From assembly GCF_002262885.1 (NCBI RefSeq), contig NZ_NKYF01000026.1, positions 62,001 through 126,000 on the forward strand: 64,000 nucleotides of DNA. Direction: 5' to 3'. The notes beneath the pieces are model-generated. The model had not been told where the DNA came from and did not search any database. It saw only the letters and a program-made list of their open reading frames with translations. The first letter of the stretch is position 1. Each line of letters starts with the position of its first letter. This document shows, piece after piece, positions 1-9,135 of this stretch. The translations under genes were made by a program, and so were the position numbers. Origin of the DNA: Pseudonocardia sp. MH-G8 (GTDB lineage: Bacteria > Actinomycetota > Actinomycetes > Mycobacteriales > Pseudonocardiaceae).

Positions 1-1328
1 ATCTTGTGGCCCTCGACCTTCTCCTGGTAGTGCGCGAACACGCCCTCGTCGGCGATCGCCGGGCAGCCGCCGCCGAGCGTGTTCTTGTGGTAGGCGGTGC
101 GGCCCTGGTGGATCCGGTGCTGGGAGAACCCGTCGCGCTGGTTGGTGCTCACCTCCGCGATCGGGCGGTTGACCGGCAGGTGGGCGAAGTTGGGGCCGCC
201 GAGCCGGATCAGCTGCGTGTCCAGGTAGGAGAAGTTGCGCATCTGCAGCAGCGGATCGTTGGTGAAGTCGATGCCCGGCACCACGTTCGCGGTGTGGAAG
301 GCGACCTGCTCGGTCTCGGCGAAGAAGTTGTCCGGGTTGCGGTCGAGCACCATCCTCCCGACCGGCTGCACCGGCACCTGCTCCTCAGGAATGATCTTAG
401 TGGCGTCCAGCAGGTCGAAATCGAAGTCGTGCTCCTCGGATTCGGGAACGAGCTGCACGCCGAGCTCGTACTCGGGAAACGCGCCTGTTTCGATCGACTC
501 CCAGAGGTCACGCCGGTTGAAGTCGGGATCCTTGCCGGCGATCTTCTGGCACTCGTCCCACTCCAGCGAGTGCACGCCGAGCACGGGCTTCCAGTGGAAC
601 TTCACGAAGGTCCCCTCGCCGGCCGCGTTGACGAGCCGGAAGGTGTGCACCCCGAAGCCCTGCATCATCCGGTAGGACCGGGGTATCGCCCGGTCCGACA
701 TCAGCCACATCATCATGTGCATGGTCTCGGGCTGCAGCGACACGAAGTCCCAGAGGGTGTCGTGCGCGGACTGGGCCTGGGGGATCTCGTTGTGCGGTTC
801 GGGTTTCACGGCATGCACGAAGTCGGGGAACTTGATCCCGTCATGGATGAAGAAGACCGGCATGTTGTTGCCGACCAGGTCGTAGTTGCCCTGCTCTGTG
901 TAGAACTTCGTGGCGAACCCGCGAACGTCGCGGACGGTGTCGGCGCTGCCGCGCGAGCCCGCGACCGTGGAGAACCGGACGAACACGGGCGTGGACACCG
1001 ATGGGTCGGTGAGGAAGCGCGCCACCGTGTATTCGGCGAGCGAGTCGTCGAACGGGGTGAACGTGCCATACGCGCCGGCGCCCCTGGCGTGGACGACGCG
1101 TTCCGGGATGCGCTCATGGTCGAAGTGGGTGACCTTCTCCCGGGCGTGGAAGTCCTCGAGCAGTGTCGGGCCGCGTTCGCCGACGGTGAGCGAGTCGTCG
1201 GTGTGGTCGACCCGCACCCCCTGCTGGGTGGTCAGGGCCGTCTCGGCCGGGTCGATCCGGACCTCGTCGAGCTGCTGCTGCTTGCCGTCGCTGCGCTGCG
1301 CCTGTGACACCCCTGGTCCTCCCGCCAT
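1..1328 (-). CDS. katE: Large-subunit (HPII/KatE-type) catalase, 3' end outside window
   Basis: Heme catalase that disproportionates hydrogen peroxide. The 442 visible codons read as one uninterrupted catalase core. They include the active-site His at about residue 80 (RVVHARG), the distal Asn region GNYDLVGNNMPVFF and the proximal heme-Tyr motif RNFSYLDTQ. The wording GNYDLVGNNMPVFFIHDGIK and LWDFVSLQPE is typical of clade 2 large catalases, so a C-terminal DJ-1/PfpI-like domain probably follows beyond base 1. The ATG at 1328 is chosen because the coding pattern ends there. A GGGTAG box lies 33 nt upstream. Clade assignment is inferred from motif wording; the catalase call is firm. Stress-gene neighbours fit an oxidative-stress role. 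Confidence 0.93.
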   Translation of the reverse strand, partial: MAGGPGVSQAQRSDGKQQQLDEVRIDPAETALTTQQGVRVDHTDDSLTVGERGPTLLEDFHAREKVTHFDHERIPERVVHARGAGAYGTFTPFDDSLAEYTVARFLTDPSVSTPVFVRFSTVAGSRGSADTVRDVRGFATKFYTEQGNYDLVGNNMPVFFIHDGIKFPDFVHAVKPEPHNEIPQAQSAHDTLWDFVSLQPETMHMMMWLMSDRAIPRSYRMMQGFGVHTFRLVNAAGEGTFVKFHWKPVLGVHSLEWDECQKIAGKDPDFNRRDLWESIETGAFPEYELGVQLVPESEEHDFDFDLLDATKIIPEEQVPVQPVGRMVLDRNPDNFFAETEQVAFHTANVVPGIDFTNDPLLQMRNFSYLDTQLIRLGGPNFAHLPVNRPIAEVSTNQRDGFSQHRIHQGRTAYHKNTLGGGCPAIADEGVFAHYQEKVEGHK

Positions 1329-1360
1329 CGTGCTGCCCGTTCTTCCCTCTGCGCTGCGGG

Positions 1361-1385
1361 CTACCCGACCCCGCGCCGGCCACAC
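1361..1385 (-). promoter_or_regulatory. Putative SigB/SigF-type promoter of the catalase gene
   Basis: Minus strand: GTGT (1385-1382), 15-nt spacer, GGGTAG (1366-1361), ending 33 nt before the catalase ATG. It matches the general-stress sigma factor pattern known in actinobacteria (SigB of Streptomyces GNNT-N14-16-GGGTAC/T; SigF of mycobacteria GTTT-N15-17-GGGTA). Transcription start not shown. Confidence 0.45.
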
Positions 1386-1405
1386 CGCCGGGGGCCGTTC
1401 GGTCC

Positions 1406-2113
1406 TCACGAGCGCCGTTCCTCGGGCGCGGACGGGTCGGCCAGGTGCCGGACGAACCAGTCGCCGGCGAGGTCGGCGACCTGGTCCAGCGTGCCGGGTT
1501 CCTCGAACAGGTGGGTCGCGCCGGGTACGACGACGAGGCGGCGTTCGACGTCCATGCGGTCGTGCGCCTGCTGATTGAGCTCGATGACGGTCTCGTCACG
1601 CCCGCCGACGAGCAGCAGCGTGGGTGCCTGGACCGACCGCAGTGCATCGCCGCCGGCCAGGTCGGGGCGCCCGCCGCGGGAGACGATGGCGGCGATGTCG
1701 TCGGCATGGCCGGCGGTCCGGGTCGCCCGGGCGGCGGCGGCCAGTGCGGCAGCGGCGCCGGTGCTGGCCCCGAAGTAGCCGATTCGCAAGCCTCGGGTGG
1801 CCGGTTCGCCGGCGACCCAGGCCGCGGCTCCGGCAAGCCGGCCGGCGAGCAGGTCGATGTCGAACCGGAGTTCGGCGGTGCGGACGTCGACCGCTTCCTC
1901 GTCGGCGGTGAGCAGGTCCATGAGCAGGGTGGCGAGACCGCGCCGCTGCAGGGCGGCGGCCACCTGGCGGTTGCGGCTGCTGTGCCGGCTGCTGCCGCTG
2001 CCGTGGGCGAACACCACGATGCCGTCCGCCCCGTCGGGAACCCCCAGGTCGCCGTCGACGACGACCCCATCGGACTGGTCGATGCGGATCGGCCGCGTCG
2101 CGAGCTCGGTCAT
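1406..2113 (-). CDS. Alpha/beta hydrolase, dienelactone-hydrolase-like
   Basis: A 235-residue serine hydrolase fold. It shows the oxyanion strand motif VVFAHGSGSS near residue 30, the nucleophile elbow GYFGASTGAAAA (Ser in GxSxG-like context), an Asp in LLLVGGRDETV and the catalytic His in PGATHLFEEPG. Substrate unknown. The start ATG at 2113 overlaps the stop of the phosphoribosyltransferase gene by 4 nt (ATGA), so the two are translationally coupled. The same two activities occur as a single fused protein in mycobacterial dormancy genes (recalled, not checked), which supports a shared role under stress or hypoxia. Confidence 0.85.
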   Translation of the reverse strand: MTELATRPIRIDQSDGVVVDGDLGVPDGADGIVVFAHGSGSSRHSSRNRQVAAALQRRGLATLLMDLLTADEEAVDVRTAELRFDIDLLAGRLAGAAAWVAGEPATRGLRIGYFGASTGAAAALAAAARATRTAGHADDIAAIVSRGGRPDLAGGDALRSVQAPTLLLVGGRDETVIELNQQAHDRMDVERRLVVVPGATHLFEEPGTLDQVADLAGDWFVRHLADPSAPEERRS

Positions 2114-2775
2114 GGCGTTCCCCGGCCCCCGGCCGCGCCTGCCGCGGACATCCGTCGGAGGATCTCGACGACCTCGCCGTCGGTGGTCTGGTCGAAGTTC
2201 TCGTACCACTGGCCGACGGCGGCGAAGTCCTGCGGGGTGAGCGCACACACCACGTCGTCGGCCTCCGTGCTCAGCCGGTCCATGGTGGCCGGAGCGCAGG
2301 CGGGAACTGCCAGCACGATGGTTCGCGGCCGGTGTCCCCGCAGCCCGTGGAGCGCGGCGCCCGCGGTGACACCGGTGGCCAGCCCGTCGTCGACCAGGAC
2401 GATGTCGCGCCCCTTGAGATCCGGCAGGTCGCGGCCGGACCGGTAGTGCTGCACGCGTCGTTCCAGCTCCTCGCGCTCGCGCCCGATCAGGGCGGCGACG
2501 TCGTCGTCGGACAGGCCGAGTGCGTCGAGGGCGTGGCGGTCGACGACCAGCCCGTCGCACTCGGCGATCGCGCCGATGCCCAGCTCGGGTTGGCCGGGGG
2601 CGCCGAGCTTGCGGGCGACGAACACCTCCAGCGGCGCGGCCAGCGCCGATGCCACCTCGGCGGCGACGGGGACACCACCCCGGGGCAACGCCAGCACGAC
2701 GGGCTCATGCAGGTCGCGTTCTGTCAGCAGCCGGGCCAGTTGGCGTCCGGCGTCGGTTCGATCCCGGAATCGCAT
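2110..2775 (-). CDS. Phosphoribosyltransferase family protein
   Basis: A 221-residue PRTase-fold protein. The PRPP-binding loop is clear as DIVLVDDGLATGVTAGAAL, and the N-terminal VVLALPRGGVPVAAEVA is typical of this stress-associated PRTase family. The base or nucleotide substrate is not known. The start at 2775 (MRFRDRT) is chosen over upstream codons because a strong GGAGGAG lies 7 nt before it. Downstream it overlaps the hydrolase gene by 4 nt. A GGGTAC box sits at 2800-2805, about 25 nt upstream, giving a very short leader consistent with a SigB-like promoter. Confidence 0.88.
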   Translation of the reverse strand: MRFRDRTDAGRQLARLLTERDLHEPVVLALPRGGVPVAAEVASALAAPLEVFVARKLGAPGQPELGIGAIAECDGLVVDRHALDALGLSDDDVAALIGREREELERRVQHYRSGRDLPDLKGRDIVLVDDGLATGVTAGAALHGLRGHRPRTIVLAVPACAPATMDRLSTEADDVVCALTPQDFAAVGQWYENFDQTTDGEVVEILRRMSAAGAAGGRGTP

Positions 2776-2799
2776 TGCGCATCTCCTCCTCTCCTCCGC

Positions 2800-2825
2800 G
2801 TACCCGGGAGCGCGGTGGAGCACCC
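2800..2825 (-). promoter_or_regulatory. Putative SigB/SigF-type promoter of the PRTase-hydrolase operon
   Basis: Minus strand GGGT (2825-2822), 16-nt spacer, GGGTAC (2805-2800). The -10 match is good; the -35 is low-information. Confidence 0.33.
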
Positions 2826-2926
2826 GATCGCGGTCGACGCTGCAGCAGCGGCGCCGAGCCCCTACCGTCAGCTGCGTCCCGGGTCACATCACCGCCCGTG
2901 GCTACCGAAGCGCCGTGGAGCCGTCG

Positions 2927-4219
2927 ATGCACGAGCTGGCGATCACCCAGAGCGTCGTCGAGACGATCGTGGAGCGCACCGAGTGCGCCCGGGTGACGGC
3001 TGTCCACCTCGTGATCGGGAAGGTGTCGGGCGTGGTCCCGGGCGCCGTTCGGTTCTGCTTCGAGATCGTGGCCGCCGGTTCCCCGGTCGAGGGGGCGCGG
3101 GGTTACCGGTCGCGTGCCTGGGCCGAGCGCCACGCCGACGGGCGCCCACTCACGACCGTGCAGCATCACCACGCTCACGTCGCCTCGGTCATGGCCGAGC
3201 ACGGCTTGGACGGATCGCGTCCGGTCGTGGGCATCTCGTTCGACGGCACCGGCTACGGCACCGACGGGGCCGTGTGGGGCGGCGAGGTCCTGGCCGCCGA
3301 CTACGCCGGATTCCACCGATTCGCGCACCTGCGCTACGTGCCGCTGGCCGGCGGCGACGCGTCCGTGCGGAGGCCGTACCGGATGGCGCTGGCGCACCTG
3401 CGCGCGGCCGGCGTGGACTGGGACGACGACCTGCCGCCGGTCGCGGCGTGTCCGCCCGCAGAACTGCGCGTGCTCGCCCACCAGCTCGCCACCGGAACGG
3501 GCTGCGTACCCACGTCCAGCATGGGCAGGCTCTTCGACGCGGTGAGTGCGCTGCTGGGGATCCGCCAGATCGTGGACTTCGAGGCGCAGGCGGCGATCGA
3601 GCTGGAGTGCCGGTCCCGAAATGTGCCCCTCGGCGACCGTGCCTACATGTTCGCCGTCCGAGACGGAGGGCCCAACGTGCCTCTCGTCGCGGACCCGGAG
3701 CCGGTGATCCGCGCCGTCGTGGCCGACCTGCGCGCGGGCGTCACTCCCGCGACGGCCGGTGCGCGGTTCCATGCCGCCGTCGTGGCGCTGGTCGTGGCGC
3801 TGGCCGACCGCGCCCGCCGGGACCTCGACCTGCACGACGTCGCGCTCACCGGGGGCGTGTTCCAGAACGCGCTCTTGTTGGGGGTGGCGTGCCGCGCACT
3901 GCGAGCTGCGGGCTTCTCGGTACTCCGGCACCAACGCGTTCCGCCCGGCGACGGCGGGTTGGCGCTCGGGCAACTGCTCGTCGCGGCCGGGCGGAAGGAA
4001 ATGACGCTATGCCGTCGCCATCGTCGGCCGTCGCCAGTTCCGGTCCGACGGGTCCAAGGACATGACCCGTCGGTGTGGGTACGCCGCGTCGGTGCGCACC
4101 TGGCGTCGCTTCCGCCCGCGCAGACGGACGGACAGGAGCGATCATCAACGCTTGCGTGGGTTGAACCGACGCGTGTCGTCCCGCACCTGCGGGCTGCGTT
4201 GCTCCGGTATTTGGGGTGA
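2927..4219 (+). pseudogene. In-frame hypA-hypF chimera, relic of [NiFe]-hydrogenase maturation genes
   Basis: Residues 1-57 are the N-terminal nickel-insertion half of HypA (MHELAITQSVVETI, IGKVSGVVPGAVRFCFE). From about residue 58 the sequence is the C-terminal Kae1-like part of HypF (QHHHAHVASVMAEHG, SFDGTGYGTDGAVWGGE, TSSMGRLFDAVSALLG, ALTGGVFQNALLL). Missing are the HypA zinc domain, any HypB, and the HypF acylphosphatase, zinc-finger and YrdC domains. One internal deletion joining hypA to hypF in frame explains this. The HypF-like part ends near residue 360 (DGGLALGQLLVAAGRK). The last ~70 residues look like read-through of non-coding DNA. The ATG at 2927 has GGAG 6 nt upstream. HypF or HypA activity is very unlikely. 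No hydrogenase structural genes are seen. Confidence 0.85.
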
Positions 4220-4242
4220 CGAGGCTTGGGTACCCGCCTGAG

Positions 4243-4839
4243 ATGACTGAACGGGAGAGCGAACGGGCCGGGCCACCTCAAGAGTCGCCAGTCCGTCCCG
4301 ACGACCCGGTGGATGACATGGTGACCGAGGACTCGCGGAGCGGGAGCCGCGGAGAGGGGAGCGCCACCGCGGCCCCGAGGTCCGCGCGCTCCGCTGATCA
4401 CAAGCGGCGGATGGTCGTCGGGATCGACGGCTCCGAGGCATCGCGCACCGCTCTGCGGTGGGCGGTCGCAGAAGCTCAGGACACCGGCGGCGAGGTCCAC
4501 GCAGTCGCCGTCTGGCATCAGCCACTCCAGTTCGGCGCCAACGCCCTCGCCCGGACGCCTCCGAAGGACTTCGAGGACGAGGCACGGGCCTGGCTGGGCA
4601 GTGCGATCGAGGAGAGCGGGGAACCTGCGTCGGCGGTGCACACCCACATCGAACGGGGCGACCCGAGCACCGTGCTGCTCGATCACGCCGTGCGCGCTGG
4701 TCTCCTGGTGGTGGGCAACCGCGGTCGTGGCGGACTGGCCGGGGCAATGCTCGGCTCGGTCGCCCTCCGCATCGCCCGTCACGCGAGCTGCCCGGTCGTG
4801 CTCGTGCCGGCACCCGAGCACGGCGTGACGAACGCCTGA
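4243..4839 (+). CDS. Universal stress protein (UspA family)
   Basis: The C-terminal 140 residues form a single Usp domain. It starts at MVVGIDGSEASRTALRWAVAEA and ends with the ATP-binding signature VVGNRGRGGLAGAMLGSVALRIARHASCP (G-2X-G-9X-G-S). The first ~50 residues are charged, low-complexity and not conserved. The ATG at 4243 is used. A GGGTAC box at 4228-4233 lies only 9 nt upstream, so the transcript may be leaderless. A GTG at 4216, overlapping the end of the hyp chimera, is the alternative. Usp proteins act in dormancy and stress survival; the molecular role here is unknown. Confidence 0.85.
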   Translation: MTERESERAGPPQESPVRPDDPVDDMVTEDSRSGSRGEGSATAAPRSARSADHKRRMVVGIDGSEASRTALRWAVAEAQDTGGEVHAVAVWHQPLQFGANALARTPPKDFEDEARAWLGSAIEESGEPASAVHTHIERGDPSTVLLDHAVRAGLLVVGNRGRGGLAGAMLGSVALRIARHASCPVVLVPAPEHGVTNA

Positions 4840-4927
4840 CGATTGCCGAGCGCGCCGAGCCCACCCCCGAGCACGTCGCTTCCTTCGTGCTCGTGCCCGA
4901 CATCAACGAGAGGACCACGGAGGGCCG

Positions 4928-5131
4928 ATGAACCACGACATGAACGAGGAGCCGAAGGTCGGCAATGATCGGGAGACGTCTCCCGGCCCCGAGCCGGTCA
5001 AATCCGAGCAGAACGCTGGCACGAACGGCAGGAGAACCAGCGACCCCGACCTCGCCCGGCGAGCGGAGCGTGCCGAGCTCAGTGACGAGGCTGAGCGGCT
5101 CGAGTACGACCCCGCCGCCGAGGAGGGGTGA
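4928..5131 (+). CDS. Small charged hypothetical protein
   Basis: 67 residues, highly hydrophilic (Glu/Asp/Arg-rich), no recognised domain. It is accepted because of a good GGAGGG ribosome-binding site 6 nt before the ATG, its position just after the stress protein gene, and an actinobacterial codon pattern. The tail RRAERAELSDEAERLEYDP could form a short helix. Function unknown. Confidence 0.5.
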   Translation: MNHDMNEEPKVGNDRETSPGPEPVKSEQNAGTNGRRTSDPDLARRAERAELSDEAERLEYDPAAEEG

Positions 5132-5278
5132 GTGCTGGCCCACAGACAAGAGGACGTAGCAAACACGCTGGCCGGAACGTCGACGAGGGGTCGTTTCCCC
5201 GTGTCCGCCACGAGCGGTGGGTGCCCGACGCCGAATGGGGCCGGTGCCGTTGATTGCGTCCGGGACGATTCGGAGTGG

Positions 5279-7192
5279 TCACAGGACCGTGCGGTGCAGG
5301 TTGGGCACGGTCGAGGGTCCGGTGGCCTGCTCGGCGATCCAGGGCCCGGGGATGGAGGGGTCGATGATCCCCTCCTCCAGCCACGTGTACTGCCCATCGA
5401 GCGCGCGACGGGTGGTACGGCGATCGATGGCGTCGGTGTTGGTCCACAGCCGCGTGAACAGGTCCTGCACCCGCAGTCGGGCCTGGCCGCAGAAGGTGTG
5501 GGCGAGTTCCCGCGCGTCCTCGGCGTGATCGGGGTCCTCGGCGGCGAGCTTCCGCACGCGGACGCAGCAGGCGCTCATCGCGAACAGTTCGGCACCGATG
5601 TCGACGATGCGGCCGAGGAAGCGTTGCCTGTGTTCCAGGCGGGTCTGCCACCGGGCCATGCCGTAAAAGGTCTGGCGGGCTAAGCGGCGGCTCGCTCGCT
5701 CGACGAACCGCAGGTGCTGTGCCAGCGGGCCGAACTCGGCGTAGGTGCCCGGGATCCGGTCCCGCCCGCCGATCAGGCCGGGAAGCCAGCGCGCGTAGAA
5801 CCGGCCGGCCCGACCCGCTGCGGCTACCTTGTCCGCGAGAGAACTTTCCGGGTCGACCAGCTGCCCGGCCGCGGCGAGGTGCGCGTCGACGGCCTCGCGC
5901 GCGATGAGCAGGTGCATGATCTCGGTCGAGCCCTCGAACGTGCGGTTGATCCGCAGGTCGCGCAGCACCTGCTCGGCCGGCACCCCGCGCTCGCCCCGTG
6001 CGGCGAGGGATTCCGCGGTCTCGAAGCCACGGCCGCCGCGGACCTGTACGAGGTCGTCGGCGACGCGCCAGGCCATCTCCGAGCCGTACAGCTTGGCCAG
6101 CGCCGCTTCGATGCGGATGTCGTGGCGGTCCTCGTCGGCGAGCACGCTCGACAACTCCACCATCGCTTCGAGCGCGAATGTGGTCGCGGCGATGGAAGCG
6201 ACCTTGCCCGCGACGGCCTCGTGCTCACCGATCGGGCGTCCCCACTGCACCCGTTCCCGAGACCACTCGCGGGCGATCTTGGTGCACCACTTCGCCGAGC
6301 CCGCGCAGATCGCCGGCAGCGACAGCCGACCGGTGTTCAACGTCGTCAGCGCGATCTTCAGGCCCTCGCCCTCGGCCCCGATCCGGTTCTCCGCCGGTAC
6401 CCGCACCTGGTCGAACCGGGTCACACCGTTCTCGATCCCGCGCAGGCCCATGAACGCATTGCGCGCCTCGACCGTGATCCCCGGGGTGTCGGCCTCCACC
6501 ACGAACGCGGTGATGCCGCCGCGGCGCTCGTCGGAGGCGGGGACCCGGGCCATCACGACGAGCAAGTCGGCGATGACCCCGTTGGTCGTCCAGAGCTTCA
6601 CCCCGTCGAGCAGGTAGGCGGAGCCGTCGTCGGTCGGCGTGGCCGCGGTGTGCAGCCGGGCTGGGTCACTGCCCACATCGGGCTCGGTCAGCAGGAACGC
6701 GCTGATGTCGGTACGCGCACAGCGCGGGAGGAACCGGCGCTTCTGGTCATCGGTACCGAACAGGGCTACGGGCTGTGGCACTCCGATCGACTGGTGCGCG
6801 GAGAGCAGCGTGGCGATCGCTGAATGCGCGGACCCGGCCAGCATCAACGCCTTGTTGTACTCGACCTGTGACAGGCCGAGGCCCCCGTGCTCGACGTCGA
6901 TCTTCATGCCGAGCGCGCCCAGCTCGGCGAGCCCCGCGACGACCCGGTCGGGCAGCCGGCCTTCGCGCTCGATCAGCGCGGCGTCGACCTCGCGCTCGCA
7001 GAACGCGCGCAGTCGAGCCAGGAACTCCTGGCCACGTTCCCGCGCCTCCACCTTCCCCTCGGGATGCGGGTGGATCAGATCGAGCCGGAACCGTCCGAGG
7101 AACAGCTCCTTGCCGAAGCTCGGCTTGCGCCACGTCGACTCACGCGCCTCCTCGGCCACCTGACGCGCCTCGTGCTCGCTGACCTGGGTCAC
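5279..7192 (-). CDS. Acyl-CoA dehydrogenase, long (VLCAD-like) form
   Basis: A 637-residue FAD-dependent acyl-CoA dehydrogenase. The core carries the FAD/substrate motif FLLTEPDVGSDPA, the KLWTTNG segment, the GRPIGEHEAVAGKVA helix and the C-terminal signature RTFEGSTEIMHL. About 200 further residues follow, as in very-long-chain types, with an acidic/Arg-rich helical tail. The GTG at 7192 is chosen because it has GGAGG upstream and only 19 nt separate it from the preceding ThDP enzyme gene, implying an operon. Electrons would go to an ETF; no etf genes are nearby. Chain-length preference cannot be read from sequence alone. Confidence 0.9.
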   Translation of the reverse strand: MTQVSEHEARQVAEEARESTWRKPSFGKELFLGRFRLDLIHPHPEGKVEARERGQEFLARLRAFCEREVDAALIEREGRLPDRVVAGLAELGALGMKIDVEHGGLGLSQVEYNKALMLAGSAHSAIATLLSAHQSIGVPQPVALFGTDDQKRRFLPRCARTDISAFLLTEPDVGSDPARLHTAATPTDDGSAYLLDGVKLWTTNGVIADLLVVMARVPASDERRGGITAFVVEADTPGITVEARNAFMGLRGIENGVTRFDQVRVPAENRIGAEGEGLKIALTTLNTGRLSLPAICAGSAKWCTKIAREWSRERVQWGRPIGEHEAVAGKVASIAATTFALEAMVELSSVLADEDRHDIRIEAALAKLYGSEMAWRVADDLVQVRGGRGFETAESLAARGERGVPAEQVLRDLRINRTFEGSTEIMHLLIAREAVDAHLAAAGQLVDPESSLADKVAAAGRAGRFYARWLPGLIGGRDRIPGTYAEFGPLAQHLRFVERASRRLARQTFYGMARWQTRLEHRQRFLGRIVDIGAELFAMSACCVRVRKLAAEDPDHAEDARELAHTFCGQARLRVQDLFTRLWTNTDAIDRRTTRRALDGQYTWLEEGIIDPSIPGPWIAEQATGPSTVPNLHRTVL

Positions 7193-7211
7193 GGCTAATC
7201 GCCTCCTCGAG

Positions 7212-8996
7212 TCAGTACTCCGCCAGCTCGTTCTGGATCTCCTGGATGGCAGGGGACATCTCGACGAGACCCGGGGCCAGCAGGTTCCGTGCAATCGGCT
7301 GCCGGGCGGGTTCGCCCCGTTCGAAGGCGGTGAGCATCTTCTTGGCGTGACCGGTCTTGAACGTGTCGGCCATCGGCGACTCGTCGGCCGTGACCACCGC
7401 GTCGATCAGGGCCGGCCCGTGGTGGTCGAGGGCGTCGGCGATGACCTTCGGAGCCTCGGCCGGGTCCTCCAGCCGGTACCCGCGCACTCCGCAGGCCTCG
7501 GCGACCTCGGCGAAGTTGATCGGGGAGAGCTGGCATGCGAACTGCGGGTTGCCCAGCAGGGCGTTCTGCTCGAACACCTCCATGGCCAGTGATCCGTTGT
7601 TGAGGACCACGATCGTGATCGGCAGCCGGTTCTGGGCGAGGGTGGCGAGCTCTCCCATACCCATCGACATGCTGCCGTCGCCGGTGAACGCGATCACGGG
7701 GCGGTCCGGGTGGGCGAGTTTGGCGCCAATCGCATACGGCACTGCGGAGCCCATCGAGCACAGCGTCCCGGACAGCGAGTACTGCATGCCGCGGCGCAGC
7801 TTGATCCGCCCGCCCCACGCCGTGACGGTGCCCGCGTCACCGGTCACGATCGCGGCGTCGGGCAGAAGCTCGGAGAGCTGCCAGGTGAGCACCTGGGGCT
7901 TCATCGGGGTGTCGGGGCTCTCGGCCTGCCGACGCATCAGGTCCCACCACTCGGTCATGCCCTGCTGGGCGCGTTCCAGGAACGAGCGGTCCTGCGCGCG
8001 CTCCAGCAGCGGCGCGAGCGCGCGCAGCGTGGTCGCGGCGTCGCCGACCAGCCCGACCTCCACCGGGTAGCGCAGCGCGATGCGGTCGCCGTGCAGGTCG
8101 ATCTGGACCGCGCGTGCCTGCCCGGGTTGGGGCCAGAACTCGGCGTAGGGAGTGGACGAGCCGACGATCAGGAAGCCGTCGCAGTTCTCGAAGGCCTCGT
8201 GGGAGGGGCGAGTGCCGATCAGGCCCATTCCGCCGGTGGTGTAAGGGCTGTCGTCGGGGACACAGTCCTTGCCCAGCCCCGCTTTCACGATCGGCGCGCC
8301 GAGCAGCTCGGCCACCTGCTCGAGGACGTCTCCGGCGCCACGGGCGCCTGCGCCGGCGCAGATCGCCACCTTGCTGCAGGCATTGAGGACCTCGGCGGCC
8401 TTGTGCAGCTGCTCCTCGGGCGGGCTGCTCGTGGTGGGCTGCGCGGCCAGGGAGGTGTGCCCCGGGAGGTTCTTCGGCGAGTGCGTGTCCTCGGTGGCCG
8501 ATTGCACGTCGATCGGGATGGCGAGGTGGACCGGTGCCCGGTTCGCCAGGGCGTTGCGCACCGCGAGGTCGGTAACCGGAACCGCATGCGCCGGCCCCAT
8601 GACGCGCTCGGAGTAGGTACAGACGGGCGCGAACAGGCGGTCCGAGGGCAGGTCCTGGATCAGATGGGTGCCGATGGTGTCGTGGTAGGACATTCCTGTG
8701 ATGGCCAGCACCGGCACACCGTCGATCCGCGCGTCGTACAGGCCGTTCATCAGGTGCAGGGCGCCAGGGCCCGCAGTGGCGACGACGCAGGCCATCCGTC
8801 CAGTGAACTTCGCGTAGCCCACCGCGGCCAGCGCGGCCGCCTCCTCGTGACGGACGTGGATGAAATTCATCGTGTCGGTGTGCGTGCGCAACGATTCGAA
8901 GAACCCGTTGATCTGGTCACCGCAGATGCCGATGCAGGTATCCACCCCCCACTCGTGCAGCCGCTCGATGATCAGGTCCGAGGTGGTCTTCGCCAT
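7212..8996 (-). CDS. ThDP-dependent pyruvate oxidase/dehydrogenase-like enzyme (copy 1)
   Basis: A 594-residue member of the acetolactate synthase/pyruvate oxidase superfamily. It has the N-terminal Pyr domain with catalytic Glu (VRHEEAAALAAVGYAKFTG), a central nucleotide-binding domain (GLIGTRPSHEAFENCD) and the C-terminal PP domain with GDGSMSMGMGEL...VVLNN. It resembles PoxB-type quinone-dependent pyruvate dehydrogenases (pyruvate to acetate and CO2), but acetolactate-type chemistry is not excluded. It is divergent from an FAD/Fe-S D-hydroxyacid dehydrogenase and upstream of the acyl-CoA dehydrogenase. The second copy at 23.6 kb has the same divergent arrangement. Confidence 0.88.
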   Translation of the reverse strand: MAKTTSDLIIERLHEWGVDTCIGICGDQINGFFESLRTHTDTMNFIHVRHEEAAALAAVGYAKFTGRMACVVATAGPGALHLMNGLYDARIDGVPVLAITGMSYHDTIGTHLIQDLPSDRLFAPVCTYSERVMGPAHAVPVTDLAVRNALANRAPVHLAIPIDVQSATEDTHSPKNLPGHTSLAAQPTTSSPPEEQLHKAAEVLNACSKVAICAGAGARGAGDVLEQVAELLGAPIVKAGLGKDCVPDDSPYTTGGMGLIGTRPSHEAFENCDGFLIVGSSTPYAEFWPQPGQARAVQIDLHGDRIALRYPVEVGLVGDAATTLRALAPLLERAQDRSFLERAQQGMTEWWDLMRRQAESPDTPMKPQVLTWQLSELLPDAAIVTGDAGTVTAWGGRIKLRRGMQYSLSGTLCSMGSAVPYAIGAKLAHPDRPVIAFTGDGSMSMGMGELATLAQNRLPITIVVLNNGSLAMEVFEQNALLGNPQFACQLSPINFAEVAEACGVRGYRLEDPAEAPKVIADALDHHGPALIDAVVTADESPMADTFKTGHAKKMLTAFERGEPARQPIARNLLAPGLVEMSPAIQEIQNELAEY

Positions 8997-9070
8997 GAGG
9001 ACTCCCGTTCGCCCGCGGTCGCCTGCGACCCGTGGGTAACCGGAGCCCGGGAGGCAAAACCCGGCTGCTC

Positions 9071-9095
9071 GTTTTCCGGGTCCTCGTCCGGGTAG
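9071..9095 (+). promoter_or_regulatory. Putative SigB/SigF-type promoter of FAD/Fe-S dehydrogenase gene
   Basis: GTTT (9071-9074), 15-nt spacer, GGGTAG (9090-9095), 40 nt before the ATG at 9136. This is the cleanest match in the window to the actinobacterial general-stress promoter pattern (GTTT-N15-GGGTA). Confidence 0.55.
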
Positions 9096-9135
9096 GCCGC
9101 GGCCAGCGGTCCCGACGAGGGGAGGGTCACGAGCG

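Noticed and set aside
6..1307. 433-codon plus-strand open frame opposite the catalase
   Set aside because: Antisense shadow of high-GC coding DNA; the minus strand gives a full catalase.
4008..4219. hypC start after the HypF-like part
   Set aside because: No M-C-L-x-x-P motif; the tail is basic read-through in all frames.
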